Shown here piece by piece: positions 1 to 4,735 of a stretch of DNA of 6,506 nt (the first letter of the stretch is position 1; every line of letters starts with the position of its first letter). Made by a program: the position numbers and the translations under genes. The notes beneath the pieces are model-generated. The model made no database searches, was not told the origin of the DNA, and saw only the letters and a list, made by a program, of their open reading frames with translations. The DNA comes from CAZJDM01 sp964544765. GTDB lineage: Bacteria; Bdellovibrionota_B; Oligoflexia; CAYFLR01. Location of the stretch: contig CAZJDM010000215.1 of assembly GCA_964544765.1 (NCBI GenBank), positions 1 to 6,506 of the forward strand, written 5' to 3'.

Positions 1-57
1 AGAAAATTGCGTCATCCAAGTCGTAGTAAGAAGTTACGATCCTTTGTTGAAAGCTAA
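1..57 (+). CDS. rpoD: RNA polymerase sigma-70 factor RpoD, C-terminal end (partial)
   Basis: Frame 1 from the first base reads RKLRHPSRSKKLRSFVES and then TAA. This closely matches the extreme C-terminus of housekeeping sigma-70 factors, where region 4.2, which reads the -35 promoter element, ends in a conserved LRKLRHPSRS...LRSF stretch. Only 18 codons lie in the window, so the rest of the protein cannot be assessed. rpoD is commonly the last gene of the rpsU-dnaG-rpoD operon; the sequence shows only that a tRNA gene follows 51 bases after the stop. The assignment rests on recognising this short but very conserved tail. Confidence 0.9.
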   Translation, partial: RKLRHPSRSKKLRSFVES

Positions 58-62
58 TTGAC

Positions 63-92
63 TTTGGACGATTCCTATGATAATCGTCCAAA
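63..92 (+). terminator. Hairpin between rpoD and tRNA-CAT (terminator-like or processing stem)
   Basis: TTTGGACGATT (63-73) pairs perfectly with AATCGTCCAAA (82-92), giving an 11-bp stem with an 8-base loop, six bases after the rpoD stop. No T run follows, so it is not a standard intrinsic terminator. It may stabilise the rpoD mRNA 3' end or separate it from the tRNA precursor by RNase processing. The stem is seen directly; its role is inferred. Confidence 0.5.
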
Positions 93-108
93 TGCCGCTT
101 GTTGCAGT

Positions 109-182
109 GGGCTTATAGCTCAGTTGGTTAGAGCGCCCGGCTCATAACCGGGTGGTCCTCCGTTCAAGTCGGAGTAAGCCCA
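109..182 (+). tRNA. tRNA-CAT (elongator Met or lysidine-type Ile2)
   Basis: A complete 74-nt cloverleaf. The acceptor strands GGGCTTA (109-115) and TAAGCCC (175-181) pair fully, with discriminator A at 182. The anticodon stem CCCGG/CCGGG encloses loop CTCATAA with anticodon CAT at 143-145. The T arm is CTCCG-TTCAAGT-CGGAG. CCA is not encoded. CAT can be Met or the Ile2 tRNA whose C34 becomes lysidine. The TTCAAGT T loop and the position beside rpoD recall E. coli ileX, so Ile2 is slightly favoured, but sequence alone does not decide it. Confidence 0.96.
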
Positions 183-212
183 TCTTATTATTCTGCCAAC
201 TTCTATCAGTAT

Positions 213-218
213 GGAGGG
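213..218 (+). promoter_or_regulatory. Shine-Dalgarno site that favours a TTG start at 223
   Basis: GGAGGG ends four bases before TTG 223. It overlaps the alternative ATG at 211, which has no purine-rich site upstream of it. This makes TTG the more likely start of the following gene. Confidence 0.55.
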
Positions 219-222
219 AATT

Positions 223-951
223 TTGCTTGAACAGTCAAAAAATTTGGTAAGAGTCGCTAGTATTGACTCAGAACTTACAAAGATAGAAGAGGAAACGGTA
301 AAAATAAAGAAATCGAAAAATGAATCAAAAAAAGAAAGTGAAGTATTAGAATTTAATGTAATACAATTAAAGAGAGAATTAGAGAGTGCTCTTGAAAATC
401 ATAAAGAAATAAATAATAAAATTCAGGAGTTTGAAGAAGAAATTAAGAAGAAAAATGAGCGTCTTAAAGATTTAAGGTCCAATGTTGAGTATCAAGCAAA
501 TCTAAGGGAAATAGATAATTTCAAAAAAGCGATAAAAGAACAAGAAGGTATTGCTCTGACTGTCATGGAGAAAATTGAGGAGCTAAAAAAACTAACTGTT
601 GATGAAGAAGAAAAACTTAAAGGAATATCTTCGAACTTCGAAGATATGCAATTAACTTATCAGGAACAGAAAACGAATCTAGAAAATCGCCAGTCATCTT
701 TAGAATCAGAGCGAAATGAAATTATTAATTCCTTAAAACCTGAAATTGCCGCAAGATATCGAAGAATTAAAAAAAGAAGAGAATTTGGCCCCGCTATTAG
801 TCAAATAACCGATTCAGGTTCTTGTTCAAATTGCAGTATGTTGATTCCTCCCCAAATGGTAAATCTTATTATGGCAGGAGATGAGAATAAAGTATGCGCA
901 TCATGTAATTGTATCTTGGTTTATACTGCTTCAGAAGAAACTAAAGAGTAG
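223..951 (+). CDS. Coiled-coil protein with C-terminal C4 zinc ribbon (COG1579 type)
   Basis: Predicted nucleic-acid-binding protein of the zinc-ribbon family COG1579, whose precise role is unsettled in most bacteria. Numbered from the alternative ATG at 211 (246 residues), a long charged Glu/Lys-rich coiled coil fills about residues 15-165. A basic stretch RYRRIKKRR follows near 182-190. The C-terminal knuckle pairs CSNC (C205, C208) with CASC (C229, C232), enough ligands for one zinc ion. The architecture and length are normal for the family. I chose TTG 223 (242 residues) because GGAGGG sits at working distance from it, while ATG 211 has no such site. It lies 40 bases after the tRNA, downstream of rpoD on the same strand. 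Family assignment is confident; function is not. Confidence 0.88.
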   Translation: MLEQSKNLVRVASIDSELTKIEEETVKIKKSKNESKKESEVLEFNVIQLKRELESALENHKEINNKIQEFEEEIKKKNERLKDLRSNVEYQANLREIDNFKKAIKEQEGIALTVMEKIEELKKLTVDEEEKLKGISSNFEDMQLTYQEQKTNLENRQSSLESERNEIINSLKPEIAARYRRIKKRREFGPAISQITDSGSCSNCSMLIPPQMVNLIMAGDENKVCASCNCILVYTASEETKE

Positions 952-1083
952 TTTATCAATAATTATTTTAAGTATTTTCCCTATATAAAGTATCCTTACC
1001 TATTACATATACTTTTGAGAAGTATTCTAAGTTAGCAAATATTAATATATTTAATAAAAAAATAACGATATATTTATATTGAT
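952..1083. other. AT-rich intergenic spacer
   Basis: Very AT-rich, with several AAGTAT repeats and a weak hairpin (987-993 with 1009-1015, 15-base loop, no T tail). TTGAGA at 1015-1020 followed 17 bases later by an AT-rich hexamer could be a promoter for the next gene, but in such sequence this is weak. No coding or RNA gene is visible. Confidence 0.4.
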
Positions 1084-1509
1084 ATGTTTAAAAAATTAAT
1101 TAAACGTTTCCAGGTTGATTTTGGTTTATTGGTCCTTCGAATTGGAATTGGAACCATGTTCATGTTCCATGGTTATCCCAAATTGATGGGTGGTGTTGAG
1201 AGTTGGGAATCATTGGGGAGAGCTATGTCTTACTTAGGTATTAATTTTTTACCTATTTTATGGGGGTTTTTAGCTTCTATTGCTGAGTTTTTTGGAGGTT
1301 TGTGTATTGCATTAGGTTTATTTTTCAAAATAGCCAATACTTTTTTATTCATTACAATGTCAGTAGCGGTCATTATGCACCTTAGTAGAGGGGATGGTTT
1401 GAATACCGCGTCCCATGCTATTGAAATGGGTATTTTATTTTTTTGTTTAGTTTTTATTGGTCCAGGTAGGTATCGTGTGATGACTTCTTCCTTTAAAACC
1501 AGGTTATAG
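1084..1509 (+). CDS. DoxX family integral membrane protein
   Basis: A 141-residue polytopic inner-membrane protein of the DoxX/SURF4-like group. Members are small four-helix membrane proteins, in some species linked to quinone or thiosulfate oxidation or to redox stress complexes. Seen here: the family's first-helix signature (LVLRIGIGTMFMFHGYPKLM, about residues 17-36), then hydrophobic segments near 53-78, 82-100 and 111-125, and a basic C-terminus. The length is typical. The start is the first ATG of the frame; there is no clear Shine-Dalgarno site and the leader is nearly all A/T. The stop is only 7 bases from the convergent comF-like gene. The substrate cannot be assigned. Confidence 0.85.
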   Translation: MFKKLIKRFQVDFGLLVLRIGIGTMFMFHGYPKLMGGVESWESLGRAMSYLGINFLPILWGFLASIAEFFGGLCIALGLFFKIANTFLFITMSVAVIMHLSRGDGLNTASHAIEMGILFFCLVFIGPGRYRVMTSSFKTRL

Positions 1510-1516
1510 AAGTATT

Positions 1517-2356
1517 TTAGATGTATATTTGGAATGGTTTATCTTGATAGGTATTATCTTGAGCCTTTTGTAAATGCTTTGTTGGTGTGATAGCTAGGGC
1601 TATAGCTGACACACTGATTGCTCCTAAATTTTGCAGTTCCTGAGATATTTCAAATATTGTTGCTCCAGTAGTGATTATATCATCAATTATTAGGCAGTTT
1701 AAATCGGTGAACGGTCGTTTCTTAACTTTAAGATTTTCTTTAATTGATTTGGAACATCTTCCTAGATGGTATGAAAATGAAATAGGGTGTTTTTTATGAA
1801 TATCCAATCTCTGCTGAAAGGAGCGCTGTTTTTGTTGATAGAATGATTTCTTTTTAAAACAATACACTATTTTATGCTCGGAGGATGGGAATAATTGATG
1901 GGCTAGGTGTAATGGGATAATAAATCCTCGCTTAATAAAACTGGTAATTGATGAAGGAGAAACGATTATAATATCAGAAGTAGCGACTAAACGTTGAATT
2001 CTTTTTTTATACATGGGATGGATGGTGGTTATTAGAAATTGAATTGTTTTCGGACCGGAGAAGTTTTTACTATATTGTATTATCTTTTGGATGATGTCGG
2101 TGTTTAAATATATAGCACAAACGTCTGACAGATTAGATCTTTTCAAGCATTCGTTACAATATATTGAAAATTCCGTATTAAAGAGAGTTAAGGTTTTTTT
2201 GCATGCAAAGCAATAATTGTTGAAGCTAAGTTGAAAGTATTTTAGTTTACTGCGGCATGTTGTACAAAGCGGTTGATCAGCTATTAAGCCGCATGAGATA
2301 CATTCTTCAGTTACAAACCAGAAAAAGACTTCATTAATAATTTGTTTCCAATTCAT
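1517..2356 (-). CDS. comF: ComF family phosphoribosyltransferase-like protein
   Basis: A 279-residue cytoplasmic protein of the ComF/GntX family, which is needed for DNA uptake in naturally competent bacteria and acts on incoming single-stranded DNA. It is found in many non-competent species too. The N-terminus has two zinc-knuckle pairs: C19/C22 with C31/C34, and C49/C52 with C67/C70. The C-terminal type I phosphoribosyltransferase fold carries the PRPP loop CLIIDDIITTGAT (about 221-233), with its acidic pair and TTGAT turn. The RSFQQR stretch near 178-183 corresponds to the family's conserved Gln/Arg segment. It is longer than the usual ~230 residues because of a Lys-rich insertion around 185-215. 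No Shine-Dalgarno site is obvious before the ATG. No other competence gene lies nearby, so its role here is inferred from family only. Confidence 0.87.
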   Translation of the reverse strand: MNWKQIINEVFFWFVTEECISCGLIADQPLCTTCRSKLKYFQLSFNNYCFACKKTLTLFNTEFSIYCNECLKRSNLSDVCAIYLNTDIIQKIIQYSKNFSGPKTIQFLITTIHPMYKKRIQRLVATSDIIIVSPSSITSFIKRGFIIPLHLAHQLFPSSEHKIVYCFKKKSFYQQKQRSFQQRLDIHKKHPISFSYHLGRCSKSIKENLKVKKRPFTDLNCLIIDDIITTGATIFEISQELQNLGAISVSAIALAITPTKHLQKAQDNTYQDKPFQIYI

Positions 2357-2538
2357 GATGTTTAATTAAGCAAGATATGTGCCTAATTTTAGATATTGTT
2401 GGTGGTATTAGGGGTGAAAAAAACAGTAATAATTTTAGATGGTTTTGGGATGGTGAAATAGATTGAATATTAAGGGATGCTAAAGCGAAGTAATAGTGGT
2501 ATTTAAAGAAGACAATTGATCTAGAAAGGATACTGTTT
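2357..2538. other. Divergent intergenic region between comF and the methyltransferase gene
   Basis: This 182-base region must hold the promoters of both divergent genes. No convincing -35/-10 pair stands out. It contains the short GpmI-like reading stretch listed separately. A 29-codon ATG frame (2377-2466) has no ribosome site and resembles nothing. Confidence 0.4.
2414..2461 (+). pseudogene. Possible remnant of the gpmI (phosphoglycerate mutase) 5' end
   Basis: From GTG 2414 the frame reads VKKTVIILDGFGMVK and stops. Cofactor-independent phosphoglycerate mutases begin with a Lys-rich residue run and then [VLI]-I-L-D-G-[FY]-G, where the Asp is a metal ligand. The match is short but exact over the motif. 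No continuation of the family sequence (the ...GNAI...AKTPN stretch) can be followed in any frame downstream, so at best this is a relic of a deleted gene. A chance resemblance remains possible. Confidence 0.35.
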
Positions 2539-3150
2539 GTGTCTCATACACCATATAAATTTCTTGAAAATCCAATATTAGTCAATCGATACTGGTTAAG
2601 TCAGGTAATTAGAAAAGGAGATACTGTAATAGACGCTACCTTGGGAAATGGAAAAGATTTTGTTTTTTTAGCTGATTTGGTGGGACCTAAAGGGTGTGTT
2701 ATGGGTTATGATATTCAAAAGCTTGCTATTGAAAGCAGTAAGAAAGCTTGGCTGAATTTTGCTGCTCATCAAAAGAATCTTCCAGAAATACATTTTTTCC
2801 GAAAGAGTCACGAAGAGTTTGAAGATGTTAGTATTGTCCTAAAAAACAGAAAAATTAAACAAATTCAGGCTGTTGTTTATAATCTAGGCTATCTTCCAGG
2901 TGAAGAACATAACATCACCACCCAACCAGATACTACTATAGGTAGTTTAAGTAATGCTTTATCTATATTATCTAATCATGGAATAGTATCTATTGTGAGT
3001 TATCGTGGGCATGATAATGGCTTTGAAACCGATGCCATTCGTTCTTTTCTTGCAGAATTAAATCCTAAGTTCTATACAGTAACTGAGTTAGCTTTTATTA
3101 ATCGTAAAAATTGTCCAGTGGTTTTTTGGCTCGAAAAACGGATTGATTAG
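2539..3150 (+). CDS. SAM-dependent methyltransferase of the MnmM/YtqB family
   Basis: A 203-residue class I SAM methyltransferase. The Bacillus subtilis member YtqB (MnmM) methylates 5-aminomethyl(-2-thio)uridine at the tRNA wobble position to the mnm5 form; older annotations call the family putative rRNA methylase. Seen here: SAM-binding motif I TVIDATLGNGKD (29-40), an acidic residue after the second strand in GYDIQ (56-60), and the family signature YNLGYLPGEEHNITT (114-128), whose usual form is NLGYLPGGDK.ITT. Two Glu replace the common GD. The length is typical. The start is GTG, chosen because AAAGGA at 2525-2530 lies 8 bases upstream. It is monocistronic as far as the window shows. The family is secure; the exact tRNA substrate is inferred. 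Confidence 0.88.
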   Translation: MSHTPYKFLENPILVNRYWLSQVIRKGDTVIDATLGNGKDFVFLADLVGPKGCVMGYDIQKLAIESSKKAWLNFAAHQKNLPEIHFFRKSHEEFEDVSIVLKNRKIKQIQAVVYNLGYLPGEEHNITTQPDTTIGSLSNALSILSNHGIVSIVSYRGHDNGFETDAIRSFLAELNPKFYTVTELAFINRKNCPVVFWLEKRID

Positions 3151-3253
3151 AACTCATCTTAAATGGAATTTTTCTGTCTAGTTAATCCTATTGTGGGTGG
3201 GTATTCTTAAATTTTTTATATGCGTCTACCCGTGATTTGATCATGTAAAAGAG
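3151..3253. other. Short intergenic spacer
   Basis: AT-rich. GGGTA (3197-3201 area) and a later TACCC could form only a 5-bp stem with a long loop. No terminator or gene is evident before the tRNA promoter. Confidence 0.3.
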
Positions 3254-3282
3254 TTGACATGATTTGAATTTTCAAATATGTT
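3254..3282 (+). promoter_or_regulatory. Sigma-70 promoter of tRNA-Arg(TCG)
   Basis: A consensus TTGACA (3254-3259), a 17-base spacer, then TATGTT (3277-3282, four of six consensus bases). Transcription would start near 3289, about 15 bases before the tRNA. The spacer contains ATTTGAA-TT-TTCAAAT (3262-3277), an inverted repeat whose last base is the first base of the -10 box. Confidence 0.7.
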
Positions 3283-3303
3283 CACCAAGTTATTTTGATC
3301 AGA

Positions 3304-3377
3304 GCGCCCATAGCTCAACTGGATAGAGTAGCAGGCTTCGAACCTGTTGGTTGGGGGTTCGAGTCCCTCTGGGCGCG
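3304..3377 (+). tRNA. tRNA-Arg(TCG)
   Basis: A complete 74-nt cloverleaf. Acceptor GCGCCCA (3304-3310) pairs with TGGGCGC (3370-3376), discriminator G at 3377. The anticodon arm is GCAGG-CTTCGAA-CCTGT with anticodon TCG at 3338-3340. The T arm is GGGGG-TTCGAGT-CCCTC. CCA is not encoded. Short open frames across it on both strands (such as one reading GLEPPTNRFEACYSIQLSYG) are the usual spurious translations of a tRNA gene. An integrase C-terminus begins 45 bases downstream on the opposite strand, so the 3' end of this tRNA is a likely integration target. Confidence 0.97.
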
Positions 3378-3421
3378 TTCGAATTTTTCTTGTGAAATCA
3401 AATTGTTGCATAAAAAAAGGG

Positions 3422-3606
3422 CTAAACTGGGGCAATTTTGGGGCAATCGGTCCAGACTACTGGATTTGCATGAGAATTCTTAGGACTGTGATGAGCATAT
3501 CTTTCGGTCATTGTAATCGACGAATGACCCAAAACCTGCTTTAGCTCCCAGATATTTCCCTCTTTTGTCATCCACCATGAAGCGAATGTGTGGCGATTAT
3601 GTAGAG
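3422..3606 (-). pseudogene. Tyrosine recombinase/integrase, C-terminal fragment (int1)
   Basis: The minus strand reads RALHNRHTFAS, then WELKQVLGHSSITM and TERYAHHSPK, ending with TAG after CPKIAPV. This is the catalytic C-terminus of a phage-type tyrosine recombinase: the His/Arg box (RHTFAS), the LGH box, and the nucleophilic Tyr in ERYAHH. Only about 60 residues survive; the core-binding domain, the first catalytic Arg and the start are missing. The break is at 3606/3607, the centre of a palindrome. The H-x-x-R box is one residue short (H-N-R). Its 3' end faces tRNA-Arg(TCG), the normal layout for an element integrated at a tRNA 3' end. The stop region overlaps paired GGGGCAAT repeats. Confidence 0.85.
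3429..3447. repeat. Paired direct repeat GGGGCAAT (candidate integrase arm site)
   Basis: GGGGCAAT occurs at 3429-3436 and 3440-3447, an 11-bp period, between tRNA-Arg(TCG) and the body of int1. It overlaps the last int1 codons. Spacing of one helical turn suits cooperative protein binding. The function is inferred. Confidence 0.5.
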
Positions 3607-3616
3607 CTCTACATAA
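3597..3616. repeat. Perfect 20-bp palindrome at the junction of two integrase fragments
   Basis: TTATGTAGAGCTCTACATAA is its own reverse complement, centred on 3606/3607. An imperfect extension (3582-3606 against 3607-3631) matches at 20 of 25 positions, because both arms encode the same integrase motif in opposite directions. It marks the joint between int1 and int2. Confidence 0.9.
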
Positions 3617-3794
3617 CAGACATACATACGCGATAAGATATCTGGAAAATGGCGGAGATCTTTACAGCCTATCCCAAATTCTAGGGGATACACAAAAGAC
3701 AGTAGAAGATTACTACCTTGATTTCTCAGATAAGATGCAAAATAAGGCGCGGGGATTAGTGGATTATGATTTTGGTTTGAAGGTGGCAAAGTAG
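3607..3794 (+). pseudogene. Tyrosine recombinase/integrase, second C-terminal fragment (int2)
   Basis: The plus strand reads ALHNRHTYAIRYLENGGDLY, then SLSQILGDTQKTVEDYYLDF and a Lys-rich tail, ending in TAG at 3792. This aligns with the His/Arg box, the LGH box and the nucleophile Tyr of tyrosine recombinases, but is clearly diverged from int1 and so comes from another parent gene. It begins at the same motif where int1 is cut. Besides the missing N-terminus, the conserved His of LGH is Asp (LGD), and H-x-x-R is one residue short. An ATG at 3588 opens the frame only across the palindrome and has no ribosome site. Its 3' end faces the tRNA-Arg(CCT)-like half, mirroring int1. Confidence 0.8.
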
Positions 3795-3799
3795 GTTTT

Positions 3800-3823
3800 G
3801 GTGTCCAAAATGGTGTCCAAAAT
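3800..3823. repeat. Tandem direct repeat, two copies of GGTGTCCAAAAT (candidate arm site)
   Basis: Two perfect abutting 12-bp copies (3800-3811, 3812-3823) begin six bases after the int2 stop and lie between it and the tRNA-like half. Their position mirrors the GGGGCAAT pair beside int1. Confidence 0.75.
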
Positions 3824-3870
3824 CGATATTAGCAATTCATTATTTTTCTAAAACTATTGTTAGAGTAAAA

Positions 3871-3911
3871 TGGCCCCAAGAAGAATCGAACTTCTCACTA
3901 GGCATTAGGAA
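3871..3911 (-). other. 3' half of a tRNA-Arg(CCT)-like gene; probable attachment-site core
   Basis: Read on the minus strand from 3911: anticodon loop TTCCTAA (CCT), stem strand TGCCT, variable AGTG, T arm AGAAG-TTCGATT-CTTCT, acceptor strand TGGGGCC, and discriminator A at 3871. The 4-base variable loop and anticodon fit tRNA-Arg(CCT). The partner strands fail: GAACA (3916-3912) does not match the expected AGGCA, and no GGCCCCA acceptor strand is found. Upstream bases only vaguely resemble a D arm. A tRNA 3' half starting at the anticodon loop is the classic core left by tRNA-targeting integrases; a decayed tRNA gene is the alternative. Confidence 0.65.
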
Positions 3912-4118
3912 TGTTCCTATTGCTTTATATAACAAACTATAATTATTCATAAAACTCTTGAACGGTAGCGTTTACAGACAATTTCATTTCTATTAATTAC
4001 CGTCAATTTTGGTCAAATACTGCCCAAAAGTATACAGAGGTATACAGTTTTTTTTGTATTTGATGAATATATAATAAACGAATAATTCAGTTAATAATAT
4101 AGAAATCATCTCAGGTAA
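3912..4118. other. AT-rich non-coding stretch beyond the tRNA half
   Basis: No reading frame of note. It holds a GTCAA pair at 4002-4006 and 4012-4016 (period 10), the GTATACAG pair listed next, and a run of eight T (about 4048-4055). It looks like the far arm of an attachment region rather than a gene. Confidence 0.4.
4030..4047. repeat. Direct repeat GTATACAG at 10-bp period
   Basis: GTATACAG occurs at 4030-4037 and 4040-4047. Each copy contains the palindrome GTATAC, so a dimeric protein could bind two sites on the same helix face. It could be an arm-type integrase/excisionase site or an operator. Confidence 0.5.
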
Positions 4119-4468
4119 AACAAAAAGGCTTTTAAAGTTGACCTAAACAAACTTAGAATCAGATTAGAATCAAAAAACCATCCTTGTAATTCCCTACCCT
4201 ACAACGCTTTACGCCCATCCAAACCACCACCCCAGACCACCAAAATGCAGCCCTATTTTTCAAGCCCAAATCCGTGATTACGAGTACGAAATTGATAATG
4301 ATATTAAAAACCCTACAAAAGAGATCCTATCAAAACCACCGCTACCAAGTGAGAGTTTAATGGGGATAAAAATATTTTTATTATTTGCTATTGATTTCTT
4401 TTGCAAAAAGTAGGATAGTAATTGGTAAGCGAGATTCAAGAAAGTTCGACGCTTTCCTGAACCTCTAA
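4119..4468 (+). pseudogene. Possible decayed coding region with two +1 frame breaks
   Basis: No intact gene, but three frames chain together. Frame 3 (from 4119) reads KVDLNKLRIRLESKN and continues Pro-rich to MQPYF. Skipping one T of the run 4256-4260 continues in frame 1 as QAQIRDYEYEIDNDIKNPTK to a hydrophobic segment, GIKIFLLFAIDFFCK. Skipping one A of 4405-4409 continues in frame 2 as SRIVIGKRDSRKFDAFLNL, with TAA at 4466. The joined product would exceed 110 residues. No start codon is visible, so the 5' end is missing too. I do not recognise it. An overlapping minus-strand frame (4278-4547) has no recognisable protein character. AT-rich chance frames are an alternative. Confidence 0.35.
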
Positions 4469-4482
4469 ACAAAACACCCTTT

Positions 4483-4490
4483 AGGGAGGA
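4483..4490 (+). promoter_or_regulatory. Strong Shine-Dalgarno site of a frameshifted small gene
   Basis: AGGGAGGA ends 4 bases before ATG 4495. The 11 bases TTAGGGAGGAT (4481-4491) and the spacing are identical to those before the membrane-protein gene at 5938. This points to ATG 4495 rather than ATG 4490 as the start. Confidence 0.65.
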
Positions 4491-4494
4491 TGCA

Positions 4495-4642
4495 ATGTCT
4501 AAGAAAAACCATAGCCTATTATTCACCCAAAATCTATTACAAATCATTCAAAACTGGCAAGTATGGATTAGTTTTATTTACCTTTGTTTTACTGACTTTC
4601 TTATTAGTCCAGCTATCTCAAGGCAACAGGGATAGTAATTAA
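4495..4642 (+). pseudogene. Small single-pass membrane protein gene with a one-base frame break
   Basis: ATG 4495 follows a strong ribosome site and opens with MSKK. It then runs into an unremarkable 45-codon frame ending around 4630. Skipping one base of the A run 4504-4508 instead gives MSKK-TIAYYSPKIYYKSFKTG and the transmembrane segment YGLVLFTFVLLTFLLVQLS, then QGNRDSN and TAA (4640-4642), about 48 residues. The alternative ATG 4490 reaches that same frame without a shift (start MQCLRKTIAYY) but would overlap its own ribosome site. So this is a small membrane protein with a frameshift, a sequence error in the A run, or a gene using ATG 4490. The family is unknown. Confidence 0.45.
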
Positions 4643-4703
4643 CAAGAATAACCGTATTGGTAGGAAGTTTTTATAGAAGATAGTCTTGTTAAGATCATTC
4701 CTA
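4639..4703 (+). promoter_or_regulatory. Interleaved inverted repeats in the leader of the 395-residue gene
   Basis: TTAACAAGA (4639-4647) is complementary to TCTTGTTAA (4684-4692), and TAGGAA (4661-4666) to TTCCTA (4698-4703). The order A-B-A'-B' is that of a pseudoknot, or of two overlapping operators. The arms are short and the region AT-rich, so support is modest. Confidence 0.3.
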
Positions 4704-4735
4704 TTCAATGCTTTCTTATTTGAAAGGGACTAATC

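Noticed and set aside
952..1083. Repeated AAGTAT motifs and a weak stem as a terminator or operator
   Set aside because: The stem is 7 bp with a 15-base loop and no T tail; hexamer repeats are expected in such AT-rich DNA.
2377..2466. A 29-codon ATG frame in the comF/methyltransferase gap
   Set aside because: No Shine-Dalgarno site, no motif, and it lies out of frame with the GpmI-like stretch.
3241..3544. Three open frames of about 62-65 codons overlapping tRNA-Arg(TCG) on both strands
   Set aside because: They are translations of the tRNA gene itself and its flanks; the tRNA is unambiguous and such frames are well-known artefacts.
3568..3789. A 73-codon minus-strand frame
   Set aside because: It lies antisense to int2 and in a different frame from int1, has no ribosome site and no family resemblance.
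3429..4047. A CRISPR array, from the several short direct repeats
   Set aside because: Each repeat occurs only twice, at 10-12 bp period, with different sequences and no spacer-sized intervals.
4278..4547. An 89-codon minus-strand frame
   Set aside because: It has no recognisable domain or ribosome site, and the plus strand of the same stretch looks more protein-like despite its breaks. Not excluded absolutely.
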